This document shows positions 41,126-50,314 of a stretch of 64,000 nt of DNA, piece after piece. Source of the DNA: Variovorax boronicumulans (GTDB lineage Bacteria; Pseudomonadota; Gammaproteobacteria; Burkholderiales; Burkholderiaceae_C); assembly GCF_029892485.1 (NCBI RefSeq), contig NZ_JARXVG010000005.1, positions 1-64,000 on the forward strand. The letters run 5' to 3'. A program made the translations under genes and the position numbers. Numbering within the stretch: position 1 is the first letter of the stretch; the number at the start of each line of letters is the position of its first letter. The notes beneath the pieces were generated by a model, which worked only from the letters and a program-made list of their open reading frames with translations, made no database searches and was not told the origin of the DNA.

Positions 41126-43330
41126 TCAGATGCTGTGCGGATCGACGTCGACCAGCCAGCGGATCACGCCCTTGCCCTCCGGGGTGCGCCGCAGTTCGTG
41201 CAGCAGCGGCTGCCAACTTGCGAGCAGGCGTTGCAGCGCGGCACGCGAAGGGCTTTCGATCAGCATCTGCGCGCGCTCCACGTTGGCCACGCGCTGGATC
41301 GAGAGCGGCACCGCCGGATAGCGGGTGACTATGTCGGCGCCCGGCAGGGCCTCGGCCGCATCGGCCGCCATGTTCAGGAAAGCCTGCGCCACCGACTGTT
41401 CGCGCGCATCGGCGCGCAGCAGCGCCTGGAAGGCGAAGGGCGGCATCGCGGCGGCCTGGCGCTCGTCCAGTTGCTGCTTCGCGAACGTGGCGTAGTCGTG
41501 CTTGCGCAGCGCCATGAAGAGCGGATGCTGCGAGTGGAAGGTCTGGATCCACATCTCGGCCGTCGCGCCCTGCGCGGCGAGGTAGGTGGCGTCGCGTCCG
41601 GCGCGGCCGGCCGACTGCATCAGCAGGCTGAACAAGCGCTCGGGCGCGCGGAAGTCGCTGGAGAACAGCGCGCCGTCGGGGTTCACCGCCGCCACCAGCG
41701 TGATGCGCCGGAAGTCGTGGCCCTTGGCGATCATCTGCGTGCCGACCAGCACATCGACCTCGCCCGCATGCACGGCGGCGAGCTGCGATTCGAGCGCACC
41801 CTGTTTCTTGGTGCTGTCCGCGTCGATGCGCGCGATGCGGACCGCGCTGCCGTCGGGCCGCTTCACCGCGGCGAAGAGTTCGGCCAGGTGCTCCTCGAGC
41901 CGCTCTGTGCCGCGGCCCACGGGCGCGATGTCGGGGTTGCCGCAGGCCGGGCAGGCGCGCGGCACGCGTTCGGTGAAGCCGCAGTGGTGACAGCGCAGCG
42001 TGCGGTCGATCTTGTGGAAGACGCGGTAGGCGCTGCAGTGCGGGCATTCGCTTTTCCAGCCGCAGTCGCCGCAGGCCAGCACCGGCGCGTAGCCGCGGCG
42101 GTTCAGGAAGATCATGCTCTGCTCGCCGCGCGCGATGCGCTGGCCGATGGCATCGAGCAGCGCGCCGGAGAGCACGGTTTTCGGCGGCTGCAGGTTCATG
42201 TCGACCAGCCGCACCGCGGGTAGCTCGCCTGCGCCGATGCGCGACGGCATTTCGAGCCGCACGTAGCGCCCGCCCGGGTCGTCGCCTTCGGCGGGGCGGC
42301 TTTGGTGCCAGCTCTCGAGCGAAGGCGTGGCCGAGCCGAGGATCACCTTCGCGCCTTCGCGCTGGCCGCGCCACACGGCGAGGTCGCGTGCGGAATAACG
42401 CGCGCCTTCCTGCTGCTTGTAGCTCGGGTCGTGTTCCTCGTCGACCACGATCAGCTTGAGCCCCGGGATCGACGCGAACACCGCCATGCGCGTGCCCAGC
42501 ACGATGCGCGCGGCGCCGCTGTGCGCGGCAAGCCAACTGGCGAGCCGCTGCGGATTGGTCATGCCGCTGTGCAGCGACACGACCGCCTCGTCGCCGAAGC
42601 GGGCCTTGAAGCGTGCTTCCAATTGCGGCGTGAGGTTGATCTCCGGCACCATCACCAGCGCCTGCGCCTCCGGGTCGCGCGCGAGCAGGTCGGCCACGCA
42701 GCGCAGGTAGACCTCGGTCTTGCCGCTGCCTGTGCTGCCGACCAGAAGGAAGGTGCCGCTCTCGGCCTCGATGTGGGCGAGGGCGGCCGTCTGTTCCGGG
42801 CTCAGCGCGATCAGGTTGGCGGCTTCGGCCGTCTGGGCGACGGGCCCGGTCGTCGTCTTGCGCTTGAGGCGGCGCGCCAGCTGCGTGGTCGTCAGGTCGC
42901 GCAGTTGCGGCGGCAGGGCGGCCAGGGCGATCTCGCCGATCGAGCGCTGGTAATAGCGCGCGGCAAAGGCCACGAGGTCGCGCCAGGCTTCGCCGAGCGG
43001 CGTCAGCGCGTCGAGCGCGGCGCCTACGGGCTTGAGCGCCATGTCGGGCTCGGCGCCGTCCAGCGAGGTGGGCGTGTTCCAGACCACGCCGAGCACCTCG
43101 CGCCGGCCCAGCGGCACCCGAACCAGCGTGCCCGGAACGAGCGGCACCGCACCCGCGTAGCTCAGCAGGTCGCCCAGCGCGGCATGCGCCGGCGTCTGCA
43201 CCGCGATATCGAGCCGCCAGGCAGGCTGGGCCGGCGCACTTTCAGGCGGCGGTGCAGCCGGGCCGGCCGTGGTGGGGGCGCCTGCGTCGGGGGCTGGGGC
43301 GATGGTGGAGATGGGCGTCCTTCTTGGCAA
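41126..43330 (-). CDS. priA: Primosomal protein N' (PriA helicase)
   Basis: A 734-residue replication-restart helicase. After a Pro/Ala-rich N-terminal extension comes the 3'-DNA-binding domain (PLVPGTLVRVPLGRREVLGVVWN). The helicase core has Walker A LLVGSTGSGKTEVYLR, LIVVDEEHDPSYKQ and LGSATPSLESW. The zinc module has four CxxC-like pairs (ACGDCGWKSECPHC, RCHHCGF, ACPACG), followed by VLVGTQMIAKGHDF. The start is unclear: the only usual codon after the in-frame TAA is TTG at 43330, without a ribosome site, while AAGAAGGA stands 5 bp before an ATC codon at 43312. Confidence 0.95.
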   Translation of the reverse strand: MPRRTPISTIAPAPDAGAPTTAGPAAPPPESAPAQPAWRLDIAVQTPAHAALGDLLSYAGAVPLVPGTLVRVPLGRREVLGVVWNTPTSLDGAEPDMALKPVGAALDALTPLGEAWRDLVAFAARYYQRSIGEIALAALPPQLRDLTTTQLARRLKRKTTTGPVAQTAEAANLIALSPEQTAALAHIEAESGTFLLVGSTGSGKTEVYLRCVADLLARDPEAQALVMVPEINLTPQLEARFKARFGDEAVVSLHSGMTNPQRLASWLAAHSGAARIVLGTRMAVFASIPGLKLIVVDEEHDPSYKQQEGARYSARDLAVWRGQREGAKVILGSATPSLESWHQSRPAEGDDPGGRYVRLEMPSRIGAGELPAVRLVDMNLQPPKTVLSGALLDAIGQRIARGEQSMIFLNRRGYAPVLACGDCGWKSECPHCSAYRVFHKIDRTLRCHHCGFTERVPRACPACGNPDIAPVGRGTERLEEHLAELFAAVKRPDGSAVRIARIDADSTKKQGALESQLAAVHAGEVDVLVGTQMIAKGHDFRRITLVAAVNPDGALFSSDFRAPERLFSLLMQSAGRAGRDATYLAAQGATAEMWIQTFHSQHPLFMALRKHDYATFAKQQLDERQAAAMPPFAFQALLRADAREQSVAQAFLNMAADAAEALPGADIVTRYPAVPLSIQRVANVERAQMLIESPSRAALQRLLASWQPLLHELRRTPEGKGVIRWLVDVDPHSI

Positions 43331-43701
43331 CGATTGTTAATGCGACTTTGAGCAAATCCGCTTAAGTCGTTGATTTTCCAGTGCTTTGCCATCCATCCAG
43401 AGTTCTGTGGATAACTTTGTTGACAACAAGGCTCGACACGCTGGAGAGCCTTGAAAATCAAGGCTCTGGCTGGAATGCCCCAAAAAAATGCAAAGTTCAA
43501 ATCCTATATAAATCAACAACTTGGAAGTGCTATTGGTTTGGGAGCAAAGAAGGCAATGCCTCAGATAATCTTGCGCAGTGCAACACAAGTTTTGTGCATA
43601 AGTCCGACCCACTAGACCGTTTTTAGGCTTGACAAACGGCTGGGGAGCGATTTTCCAGGGAGGGTTCGCGCTTTCGCGCGGCCGGCCCGCTGGTCACAGT
43701 T
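43331..43701. other. AT-rich intergenic region with DnaA-box matches
   Basis: A 371-bp gene-free gap between priA and hemE, clearly richer in A+T than the rest. It holds TTATCCACA on the minus strand (43406-43414), TTATGCACA on the minus strand (43593-43601), the palindrome TTGTTGACAACAA (43417-43429) and a perfect 10-bp inverted repeat with an AAA loop (43445-43467). It also holds an AT stretch around 43500-43520. No T-run follows the hairpin in either direction, so it is not a simple terminator. Confidence 0.6.
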
Positions 43702-44811
43702 TCAACCGCGCAGGGCGCGCGACTGGGTGTGCACGGCCTCGACCAGCGCCGCCACATGGTCGGGCGGCGTGAACTGGCTGATGCCATGGCCCAAGTTGAA
43801 GATGTGCGTCGGGCCCGCGGCGTTGCGGTCGGCATGGGGCTTGCCGAAAGCCTGCAGCACCTTCGCCACCTCGGCCTCGATCTGCGCGGGCGGGGCGAAC
43901 AGCACGTTCGGGTCGATGTTGCCCTGCAGGGCCTTGGCCTGGCTGTCCGTGCCTTCGGCGACCTGGCGGCGGGCGGCGGCGAGGTTCACGGTCCAGTCCA
44001 CGCCGAGCACTTCGCAGTCGAGCGCACGCATGGCCTCCAGCCAGAGACCGCCGCCCTTGGTGAACACGATGCGCGGCACGGGCTGGCCGTCGGCGCCGGT
44101 GCGCTTGAGGCCCGCCAGTACGCGCGCGGTGTAGGCGAGGCTGAATTCCTGGAAGGCGCCGTCGGCCAGCACGCCGCCCCAGCTGTCGAAGACCATCACG
44201 GCCTGTGCGCCGGCGTCGATCTGGGCATTGAGGTAGGTGGCCACCGAATCGGCGTTGACCGCGAGGATGCGGTGCATCAGGTCGGGGCGGCTGTAGAGCA
44301 TGCTTTTCACGAGCCGGTAGTCGCTGGAGCCCGCGCCTTCGACCATGTAGCAGGCCAGCGTCCACGGGCTGCCCGAGAAACCGATCAGCGGCACCCGGCC
44401 GGCCAGCGCCTTGCGAATCGAGGCCACGGCGCTGAACACGTAGCGCAGCTTTTCCATGTCGGGCACTTCGAGCGCGGCCACGGCAGCCTCGTCGCGCACC
44501 GGCCGCGCGAAGCGCGGGCCTTCACCGGCCTCGAACGACAGGCCCAGGCCCATGGCGTCGGGCACGGTGAGGATGTCGGAGAACAGGATCGCCGCATCCA
44601 GTGGGTAGCGCGCGAGCGGTTGCAGCGTGACTTCGGTGGCGTAGTCGGTGTTGGTGGCCAGGCCCATGAAGCTGCCCGCCTTCGCGCGCGTGGCCACGTA
44701 CTCGGGAAGGTAGCGGCCGGCCTGGCGCATCAGCCAGACGGGCGTGTGATCGGTGGCCTGGCGCCAGCAGGCTCGCAGGAAAGTGTCGTTTTGCAGTGGG
44801 GCGAAAGGCAT
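43702..44811 (-). CDS. hemE: Uroporphyrinogen decarboxylase
   Basis: A 369-residue heme-pathway enzyme converting uroporphyrinogen III to coproporphyrinogen III. Family blocks are [15 protein letters not shown] near the start, [57 protein letters not shown] and [16 protein letters not shown] at the C terminus. ATG 44811 gives the normal length. It is divergent from the GMC oxidoreductase gene, and the AraC-type operator at 44838-44876 begins only 27 bp upstream of its start codon, so the catabolic regulator could also affect hemE. Confidence 0.97.
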   Translation of the reverse strand: MPFAPLQNDTFLRACWRQATDHTPVWLMRQAGRYLPEYVATRAKAGSFMGLATNTDYATEVTLQPLARYPLDAAILFSDILTVPDAMGLGLSFEAGEGPRFARPVRDEAAVAALEVPDMEKLRYVFSAVASIRKALAGRVPLIGFSGSPWTLACYMVEGAGSSDYRLVKSMLYSRPDLMHRILAVNADSVATYLNAQIDAGAQAVMVFDSWGGVLADGAFQEFSLAYTARVLAGLKRTGADGQPVPRIVFTKGGGLWLEAMRALDCEVLGVDWTVNLAAARRQVAEGTDSQAKALQGNIDPNVLFAPPAQIEAEVAKVLQAFGKPHADRNAAGPTHIFNLGHGISQFTPPDHVAALVEAVHTQSRALRG

Positions 44812-44837
44812 CCGGCGATTGTCGCAGGGGCCCGCGC

Positions 44838-44876
44838 GTTGACCGACAGCGCAATTTGAGTTGCCCCAACCCGCCG
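44838..44876 (-). promoter_or_regulatory. Tandem AraC-type operator, site A
   Basis: On the minus strand two 17-bp half-sites lie 22 bp apart: CGGCGGGTTGGGGCAAC (44876-44860) and TTGCGCTGTCGGTCAAC (44854-44838). They match the pairs at 46560 and 56048. Located in the hemE/GMC divergent promoter, 70-107 bp before the GMC start. Confidence 0.6.
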
Positions 44877-44944
44877 CGGTGAGCCACGGCGTGCCGCAGC
44901 GCCGAGCATCCGGCTCCGACAACAACTCCGGATGGATACGGGAC

Positions 44945-46549
44945 ATGGCGCAACAGGTTTTCGACTTCGTGGTGGTGGGGGGCGGCTCGGCCGGCTGCGT
45001 TCTGGCGAACCGGCTGGTGCTGGCGGGGCGCAGCGTGCTGCTGCTGGAGGCGGGGCCGCCCGACGACGACCGCTTCATCCACATGCCGGCCACCTTCGTG
45101 CGGGTGCTGGGCACCGAGCGCGCCTGGGCCTACGAAAGCGAGCCGCAGGCGGCGGCCGGCGGCCGGAAGATGTTCGTGCCGCAGGGGCGCACGCTCGGCG
45201 GTGGCAGTTCGGTCAACGCCATGGTCTACATCCGCGGCACGCCGGCCGACTACGACGGCTGGCAGGCGCAGGGCTGCGAGGGCTGGAGCTGGAACGATGT
45301 GCTGCCCTGGTTCCGCAAGGCGGAGTCGAATTCGCGCTTCGCCTGCGACCTGCACGGCACGACCGGACCGCTGAAGGTGAGCGACACCCGCTACCGCCAT
45401 CCGCTGAGCCTGGCTTTCGTGCGCGCGGCACAGCAGGCGGGCCTGGCCTACAACGACGACTTCAACGGCACCGCGCAGGCGGGCGTGGGCTTCTACCAGA
45501 CCACCACCTTCGAGGGGCGGCGGGCCAGCACGGCGGCCACGTACCTCGCGGCCGTGCGCGGCAACCCGAAACTCAGCGTGGTCACCGGTGCGCATGTGCT
45601 GCGCGTGCTGACGAAGGACGGCGCGGCGACCGGCGTGGCCTACCGCACGGGGAAGGGCGGCACCGGCGAGGAAATCGTCGCCACCGCCCGCGAGGAAGTG
45701 ATCCTCTCGGCCGGCGCGCTGGCCTCGCCCAAGCTGCTGCTGCTCTCGGGCATCGGCCCCGGCGAGCAGTTGCAGTCGCTCGGCATTCCGGTGGCGCACG
45801 CCTTGCCGGGCGTGGGCGAGAACTTCCAGGACCACCTGGAGGTGTCGGTCTACGGCCGCACGCGCGAGCCCATCAGCCTGCTCGGCAACGATCGCGGCCT
45901 CGCTGCGCTCAGGCACGGCCTGCAATGGACGCTCTTCAACACCGGCCTCTTGACCTCCAACGTGGTCGAGAGCGGCGGTTTCGTCGACACCACCGGCCAG
46001 GGCCGGCCCGACCTGCAGTTCCATGTGCTGCCGGTGCTCGTGGGCGATGTGGACCGCGAGCCGCTGGCCGGCCACGGCCTGTCGATCAACCCCTGCTTCC
46101 TGCGCCCGGCATCGCGCGGCAGCGTGCGCCTGCGCAGCGCCGATCCGATGGCGCCGATCCTGTTCGACGGCGGCTACCTGCAGGCGCAGGAAGACGTCGA
46201 CACGCTGGTGCGCGGCGTGAAGCTCGCACGCCGCATCCTGCGCGCGCCGGCCTTGCGCGAAGTGGTCTCCGAAGAGCTCGCGCCCTCCGCAGCCGAGGAC
46301 ATGGCCGAGGACGCCATCGAAGCCTACGTGCGCCAGCGCGCCAAGACCGTCTACCACCCGAGCGGCACCTGCCGCATGGGCAGCGACGGCATGGCCGTGG
46401 TCGATGCGCAGATGCGCGTGCATGGCGTGGCGAAGCTGCGCGTGTGCGATGCCTCGGTGATGCCTTCGCTGGTGAGCGGCAACACCAACGCGCCGACCGT
46501 GATGCTGGCCGAGCGCTGCGCGGCCTTCGTGCTGGGGCAGTCGGCATGA
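44945..46549 (+). CDS. GMC-family FAD oxidoreductase (choline/alcohol dehydrogenase-like)
   Basis: A 534-residue flavoprotein. The FAD-binding start is [21 protein letters not shown] signature 1 is [18 protein letters not shown] and signature 2 is [16 protein letters not shown]. The catalytic His is in [13 protein letters not shown] and the second His/Asn position in [13 protein letters not shown]. It oxidises a primary alcohol to an aldehyde, with electrons passing to the respiratory chain. It heads the operon that continues with an SDR, MoaF-like, NTF2-like and aldehyde dehydrogenase genes, so the aldehyde product could pass to the latter. The substrate is not defined. Confidence 0.93.
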   Translation: MAQQVFDFVVVGGGSAGCVLANRLVLAGRSVLLLEAGPPDDDRFIHMPATFVRVLGTERAWAYESEPQAAAGGRKMFVPQGRTLGGGSSVNAMVYIRGTPADYDGWQAQGCEGWSWNDVLPWFRKAESNSRFACDLHGTTGPLKVSDTRYRHPLSLAFVRAAQQAGLAYNDDFNGTAQAGVGFYQTTTFEGRRASTAATYLAAVRGNPKLSVVTGAHVLRVLTKDGAATGVAYRTGKGGTGEEIVATAREEVILSAGALASPKLLLLSGIGPGEQLQSLGIPVAHALPGVGENFQDHLEVSVYGRTREPISLLGNDRGLAALRHGLQWTLFNTGLLTSNVVESGGFVDTTGQGRPDLQFHVLPVLVGDVDREPLAGHGLSINPCFLRPASRGSVRLRSADPMAPILFDGGYLQAQEDVDTLVRGVKLARRILRAPALREVVSEELAPSAAEDMAEDAIEAYVRQRAKTVYHPSGTCRMGSDGMAVVDAQMRVHGVAKLRVCDASVMPSLVSGNTNAPTVMLAERCAAFVLGQSA

Positions 46550-46559
46550 ACCCGCTCGG

Positions 46560-46598
46560 CCGCGCTGTCGGGCAACGAACACTGCGCGTTCGGTCAAC
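46560..46598 (+). promoter_or_regulatory. Tandem AraC-type operator, site B
   Basis: Half-sites CCGCGCTGTCGGGCAAC (46560-46576) and CTGCGCGTTCGGTCAAC (46582-46598), exactly 22 bp apart, ending 52 bp before the SDR start. This is the position expected for an AraC activator next to a -35 element, so the SDR-to-livF genes may have their own regulated promoter. Confidence 0.65.
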
Positions 46599-46649
46599 CG
46601 CGTGCGGCCCTCGAAACCTAGAGTCGATTCCAACAAGGAGACAAGGCAA

Positions 46650-47456
46650 ATGAGTTCCACCGCTTCCATGGCCGGCAAGATCGCATTCATCACCGGCGGC
46701 GGCACCGGCATCGGCGCGGCAGTCGCCGAACAGTTCGTCGCGGCCGGTGGCCGCGTGGTGCTGATGGGGCGCCGCCTCGCGCAGCTCGAGGCCGTTGCCG
46801 CAAAGCTCGGCGGGCTGGCCGTTTCGGGCGATGCCGCCAGCGCCGCCGACGTGCAGCGTGCGCTCGCCGCGGCACGCGAGAAGTTCGGCCGCATCGACGT
46901 GCTGGTCGCCAACGCGGGCGGCCACGGCGTGGGCGATGCGCTGTCCACCGACGACGCCTCCTGGGCGCTCTCGACACGCCTGAACCTCGACACCGCCTTC
47001 GTCTGCGCACGCGAGCTCCTGCCCGAACTGATCGAGCGCCGCGGCAACATCGTCGTGCTCTCGTCGCTCGCGGGCCACTTCGCCGGCCCGGGCGTGATCG
47101 GCTACGTGACGATGAAGCACGCGCTCATCGGCCTCGTGCGTTCGCTGGCGCGCGACTACGGCAGGCAGGGCGTGCGCGTGAACGCGGTGTGCCCCGGCTG
47201 GGTGCGCACCGAGATGGCCGACGAGCAGATGCAGGTGCTCATCGACAAGTACCGCCTGCCGGGCGCCGATGCCGCCTACGACCTCGTCACGCGCGACGTG
47301 CCCATGGGCCGGCCCGCCAGCCCGGAGGACGTGGCGAATGCCGTGCTGTTCCTCGCCTCGCCGCTGGCCGCCATGGTCACCGGCAGTTCGCTGATGGTCG
47401 ACGGCGGTGCGTCCGCGGTCGACCTGCCCACCATCGCCTTCGCGCACGACGCCTGA
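46650..47456 (+). CDS. Short-chain dehydrogenase/reductase
   Basis: A 268-residue classical SDR. The cofactor loop is FITGGGTGIGAAVAE, with LVANAGGHG in the NAG position. Catalytic residues are Ser in VVLSSLAG and Tyr/Lys in YVTMKHAL. The segment VNAVCPGWVRTEMAD and the end SLMVDGGASA are standard. AAGGAGA precedes ATG 46650. It is 19 bp upstream of the MoaF-like gene; a paired SDR and MoaF recalls the moaEF pair of the Klebsiella monoamine regulon. It probably oxidises an alcohol intermediate in the same pathway as the GMC enzyme. Confidence 0.9.
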   Translation: MSSTASMAGKIAFITGGGTGIGAAVAEQFVAAGGRVVLMGRRLAQLEAVAAKLGGLAVSGDAASAADVQRALAAAREKFGRIDVLVANAGGHGVGDALSTDDASWALSTRLNLDTAFVCARELLPELIERRGNIVVLSSLAGHFAGPGVIGYVTMKHALIGLVRSLARDYGRQGVRVNAVCPGWVRTEMADEQMQVLIDKYRLPGADAAYDLVTRDVPMGRPASPEDVANAVLFLASPLAAMVTGSSLMVDGGASAVDLPTIAFAHDA

Positions 47457-47475
47457 GACAGAAGGAAGGAACGCC

Positions 47476-48282
47476 ATGAGCAACAACACCGTAGTCACGA
47501 AACCCGCGGACTGGAAAAACTACGACGACTTCGCCGCAGGCATCGCCACCAACCGCCTGCCCGCCACCGATGCGCTCGCCGGGCAGACGCTGAAGCTCGC
47601 CTTGCCCGGCTTCCAGCTCACGCTGCAGCCGCGCACGCAGCACACGCTCGACTGGCAGGAACACGGCGCGCGCGGCGGACAAGGCCAGGGCGACTGGTAC
47701 GAAGCCATCGAGGTCGCGCCCGATACCTTCTTCCTCGACATCACGCAGGCCAGCCGCCCGACCGAAGCGCTGAGCGTGGTCGTCAACACGCGCACCCGCC
47801 GCGTGCTGGCCATCCGCTGCCGCATCGTCGGTGCCGACGAAGCCGCGGGCCAGCCGCGCGTGCCGCAGGACTTCTGGGTCGGCACGCTCGAAGGCGGCAC
47901 TGCGACAGGCCCCGTTCCGCAGCCCACGCGCGACCTCATCGGCCTGCGCACCTGGCAGATCTACAGCCCCGAGCACACCTACGAGCACACTTACCTGAGC
48001 GCCGAGCGCTACGCCTGGCAGTGCCTGGTCGGCGTGCAGCGCGGCCATGGCGACGTCGACCTTGCGAGCTACTACAAGTTCGACGAGGACCAGTACATCT
48101 TCACCTTTCGCGAGTTCCTGATTCCGGTCGCCTCGGTGTTCTTCTTCAACTTTGCGAGCGGCCGCTCGACCGGCAAGTTCCTGGGCGTCACCGGCGCGGG
48201 CGAAGTCGCCAACAACCCGGCTGGCGCCTTCATGCGCAAGGCCTCGCAGACCTTCTATCCGCCCGAGTTCGGACCGGTCTGA
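47476..48282 (+). CDS. MoaF-like protein
   Basis: A 268-residue soluble protein with two related beta-barrel halves. The N-terminal half (about 35-140) has LALPGFQLTLQPRTQHTLDWQE and WYEAIEVAPDTFFLDIT. The C-terminal half (about 150-268) has IYSPEHTYEHTYLSAERYAWQCL and FREFLIPVASVFFFNF, ending FYPPEFGPV. These match the MoaF N and C domains. Many databases tie the name to molybdenum cofactor, but MoaF was named from a monoamine-inducible operon; no Moco gene is near. It probably binds a pathway intermediate. AAGGAAGG precedes ATG 47476. Confidence 0.82.
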   Translation: MSNNTVVTKPADWKNYDDFAAGIATNRLPATDALAGQTLKLALPGFQLTLQPRTQHTLDWQEHGARGGQGQGDWYEAIEVAPDTFFLDITQASRPTEALSVVVNTRTRRVLAIRCRIVGADEAAGQPRVPQDFWVGTLEGGTATGPVPQPTRDLIGLRTWQIYSPEHTYEHTYLSAERYAWQCLVGVQRGHGDVDLASYYKFDEDQYIFTFREFLIPVASVFFFNFASGRSTGKFLGVTGAGEVANNPAGAFMRKASQTFYPPEFGPV

Positions 48283-48325
48283 GCTTCCCCTTCTTTGCTG
48301 TCACTTCTTCAGGAGCCCGTTCTTC

Positions 48326-48715
48326 ATGCGCACACCCCATCAGATCATTGCCGATCACTACGCCGCCTCCGACCGCCAGGACCTCCCCGCCATGTTCGCC
48401 GACGTGGCCGACGACGTGCAGTGGACCGAGATGGCCGGCTTTCCATGCGCCGGCACGCACGTCGGCCAGGCGCAAGTGATCGAGAAGGTCTTCAAGGTGC
48501 TGGGCACCGAGTGGGAGGGCTATCGCTTCGAACTCGAGCGGCTGGTCGATGGCGGCGACACCGTGGTCGGCATCGGCAACTACCACGGCCGCTACCGCAA
48601 GACCGGCAAGACCATGCGCGTCCGCGTGACGCATGTGTGGCAGGTGCAGGGCGGCAAGGTGCGCAGCTTCGAGCAGTTCACCGACACGCTGCTCGTGGCG
48701 CAGGCCATGTCGTGA
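48326..48715 (+). CDS. NTF2-like (SnoaL/ketosteroid-isomerase-like) protein
   Basis: A 129-residue cone-shaped alpha+beta barrel protein: IIADHYAASDRQDLPAMFADVADDVQWTEM is the typical N-terminal helix pair and first strand. YHGRYRKTGKTMRVRVTHVWQVQGGKVRSFEQFTDT gives the curved sheet. Such proteins act as isomerases, hydratases or ligand binders. GGAG at 48312 precedes ATG 48326. It lies between the MoaF-like and aldehyde dehydrogenase genes and probably acts on the same substrate, but the reaction is unknown. Confidence 0.85.
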   Translation: MRTPHQIIADHYAASDRQDLPAMFADVADDVQWTEMAGFPCAGTHVGQAQVIEKVFKVLGTEWEGYRFELERLVDGGDTVVGIGNYHGRYRKTGKTMRVRVTHVWQVQGGKVRSFEQFTDTLLVAQAMS

Positions 48716-48761
48716 ATTCCACCTTCTTCCTTCATTCAATGCATTGCCCCGGAGTCCATCC

Positions 48762-50264
48762 ATGAACCTGCGAGACCTTTCGCTCGAACACCTCGGCCTG
48801 GTGGGCCTGCTGGCGCAGCGCCGCCGCGGCAACCACATCGACGGCCGCGAGGCGGCACCCGCCAACGGCCTGTACCTGCCCGTCGTCGATCCGGCCACCG
48901 AGATGACCGTGGCCGAAGCCCCCGACAGCGATGCGGCCGATGTGAACGCCGCCGTCGCGAGCGCGCGCCGTACCTTCGAGAGCGCCGCCTGGAAGGGGCT
49001 GCGCCCGGCCGACCGGGAGCGCATGCTCTACACGCTCTCGACCCTCATCGAGTCGCATGCCGACGAACTCAGCGCGCTGGAAACCCTGCAGAGCGGCAAG
49101 CTGCGCGGCATCGCGCGCATGGTCGACGTGGGCGGCGGCGCGGAGTTCGTGCGCTACATGGCGGGCTGGGCCACCAAGCTCGAAGGGCAGACGCTCGACA
49201 ACTCCATCGGCATCCCCGGCCCGCAGTGGGTGACCTACACGCGGCGCGAACCGGTGGGCGTGGTCGGCGCGATCGTGCCCTGGAATTTTCCGCTCGCGAT
49301 CGCGCTGTGGAAGGTGGCGCCCGCGCTCGCCGCCGGCTGCACCGTGGTGCTCAAGCCCTCCGAAGAAACGCCGCTCACCGCGCTGCGGCTGGCCGAGCTG
49401 GCGATCGAGGCGGGCTTTCCGCCCGGCGCGCTCAACGTGGTGTGCGGCCGCGGCGCCACCGCCGGTGCCGCGCTCGCCGCGCACCCGGACATCCGCAAGA
49501 TAAGCTTTACCGGCTCGACGGCGGTAGGCCGGCACATCGGCCATGCCGCCGTCGACAACATGGCGCGCTTCACGCTGGAGCTGGGCGGCAAGTCGCCGCT
49601 GATCGTGCTCGACGACGCCGACCCGGCCGCGGCGGCGCAAGGCGCGGCCAACGGCATCTTCTTTCACCAGGGGCAGGTGTGCACCGCCGGTTCGCGCGTC
49701 TATGTGCAGCGCGGCATCTTCGACAAGGTGGTGCAAGAGCTGGCGCAGGTCGCCGAGGGGCTGCACATCGGCTCGGGCTTCGATCCGAAGGCGCAGTTCG
49801 GCCCGCTCGTCTCCAGGCGCCACATGGACCGCGTGATGGCGCACATCGACGGCGCGGTGTCCGAGGGCGCCACGCTCGTCACCGGCGGCAGCCGCGCCTT
49901 CGACGGCGGCTGCTTCGTGCGGCCGACCGTGTTCGTCGATGCGCAGCCCTCGATGCGCATCGTGCGGGAGGAAGTGTTCGGCCCGGTCGCCACGGTGGTG
50001 CCCTTCGACGATGTCGAGGACGCCATCCGCATGGCCAACGACAGCGCCTACGGCCTGGCCGCGAGCGTGTGGTCGAACAACCTCTCGGCCGTGCACCGCA
50101 TCGTGCCGCGCCTGCAGGCGGGCGTGGTCTGGGTCAACGCGCACAACGTGCTCGACAACGCGCTGCCGCTGGGCGGCATCAAGCAGTCGGGCTACGGGCG
50201 CGACCTGGGGCGCGCGGCGGTCGAGAGCTTCACCGAGCTCAAGAGCGTGTGCATGGCGGTGTAG
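48762..50264 (+). CDS. NAD-dependent aldehyde dehydrogenase (phenylacetaldehyde dehydrogenase-like)
   Basis: A 500-residue class I/II ALDH. VVGAIVPWNFPLAIALWK and SFTGSTAVGRHIG form the NAD site. The general base Glu is in FTLELGGKSPLIVLDDA and the nucleophile Cys in FFHQGQVCTAGSRVYVQ. PWNF and the C-terminal GGIKQSGYGRDLG complete the family. The length and pattern are close to FeaB/betaine-aldehyde-type enzymes. With a FeaR-like regulator at the end of the locus, an aromatic or amine-derived aldehyde is a fair guess. It probably completes alcohol-to-acid oxidation started by the GMC enzyme. Confidence 0.93.
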   Translation: MNLRDLSLEHLGLVGLLAQRRRGNHIDGREAAPANGLYLPVVDPATEMTVAEAPDSDAADVNAAVASARRTFESAAWKGLRPADRERMLYTLSTLIESHADELSALETLQSGKLRGIARMVDVGGGAEFVRYMAGWATKLEGQTLDNSIGIPGPQWVTYTRREPVGVVGAIVPWNFPLAIALWKVAPALAAGCTVVLKPSEETPLTALRLAELAIEAGFPPGALNVVCGRGATAGAALAAHPDIRKISFTGSTAVGRHIGHAAVDNMARFTLELGGKSPLIVLDDADPAAAAQGAANGIFFHQGQVCTAGSRVYVQRGIFDKVVQELAQVAEGLHIGSGFDPKAQFGPLVSRRHMDRVMAHIDGAVSEGATLVTGGSRAFDGGCFVRPTVFVDAQPSMRIVREEVFGPVATVVPFDDVEDAIRMANDSAYGLAASVWSNNLSAVHRIVPRLQAGVVWVNAHNVLDNALPLGGIKQSGYGRDLGRAAVESFTELKSVCMAV

Positions 50265-50314
50265 CCGCGCCCGGTTCCGAACGCAACAGAACACAACAAC
50301 TGGAGACATTCATC

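Noticed and set aside
43660..43701. CGCGCTTTCGCGCG downstream of hemE as a terminator
   Set aside because: The stem is short and no T-run follows on the minus strand.
44522..47050. A long minus-strand open frame opposite the GMC oxidoreductase
   Set aside because: Antisense to a complete flavoprotein gene; composition is that of a shadow frame.
47476..48282. MoaF-like gene as a molybdenum-cofactor gene
   Set aside because: No Moco biosynthesis gene is nearby; the name derives from a monoamine-induced operon and the context here is catabolic.
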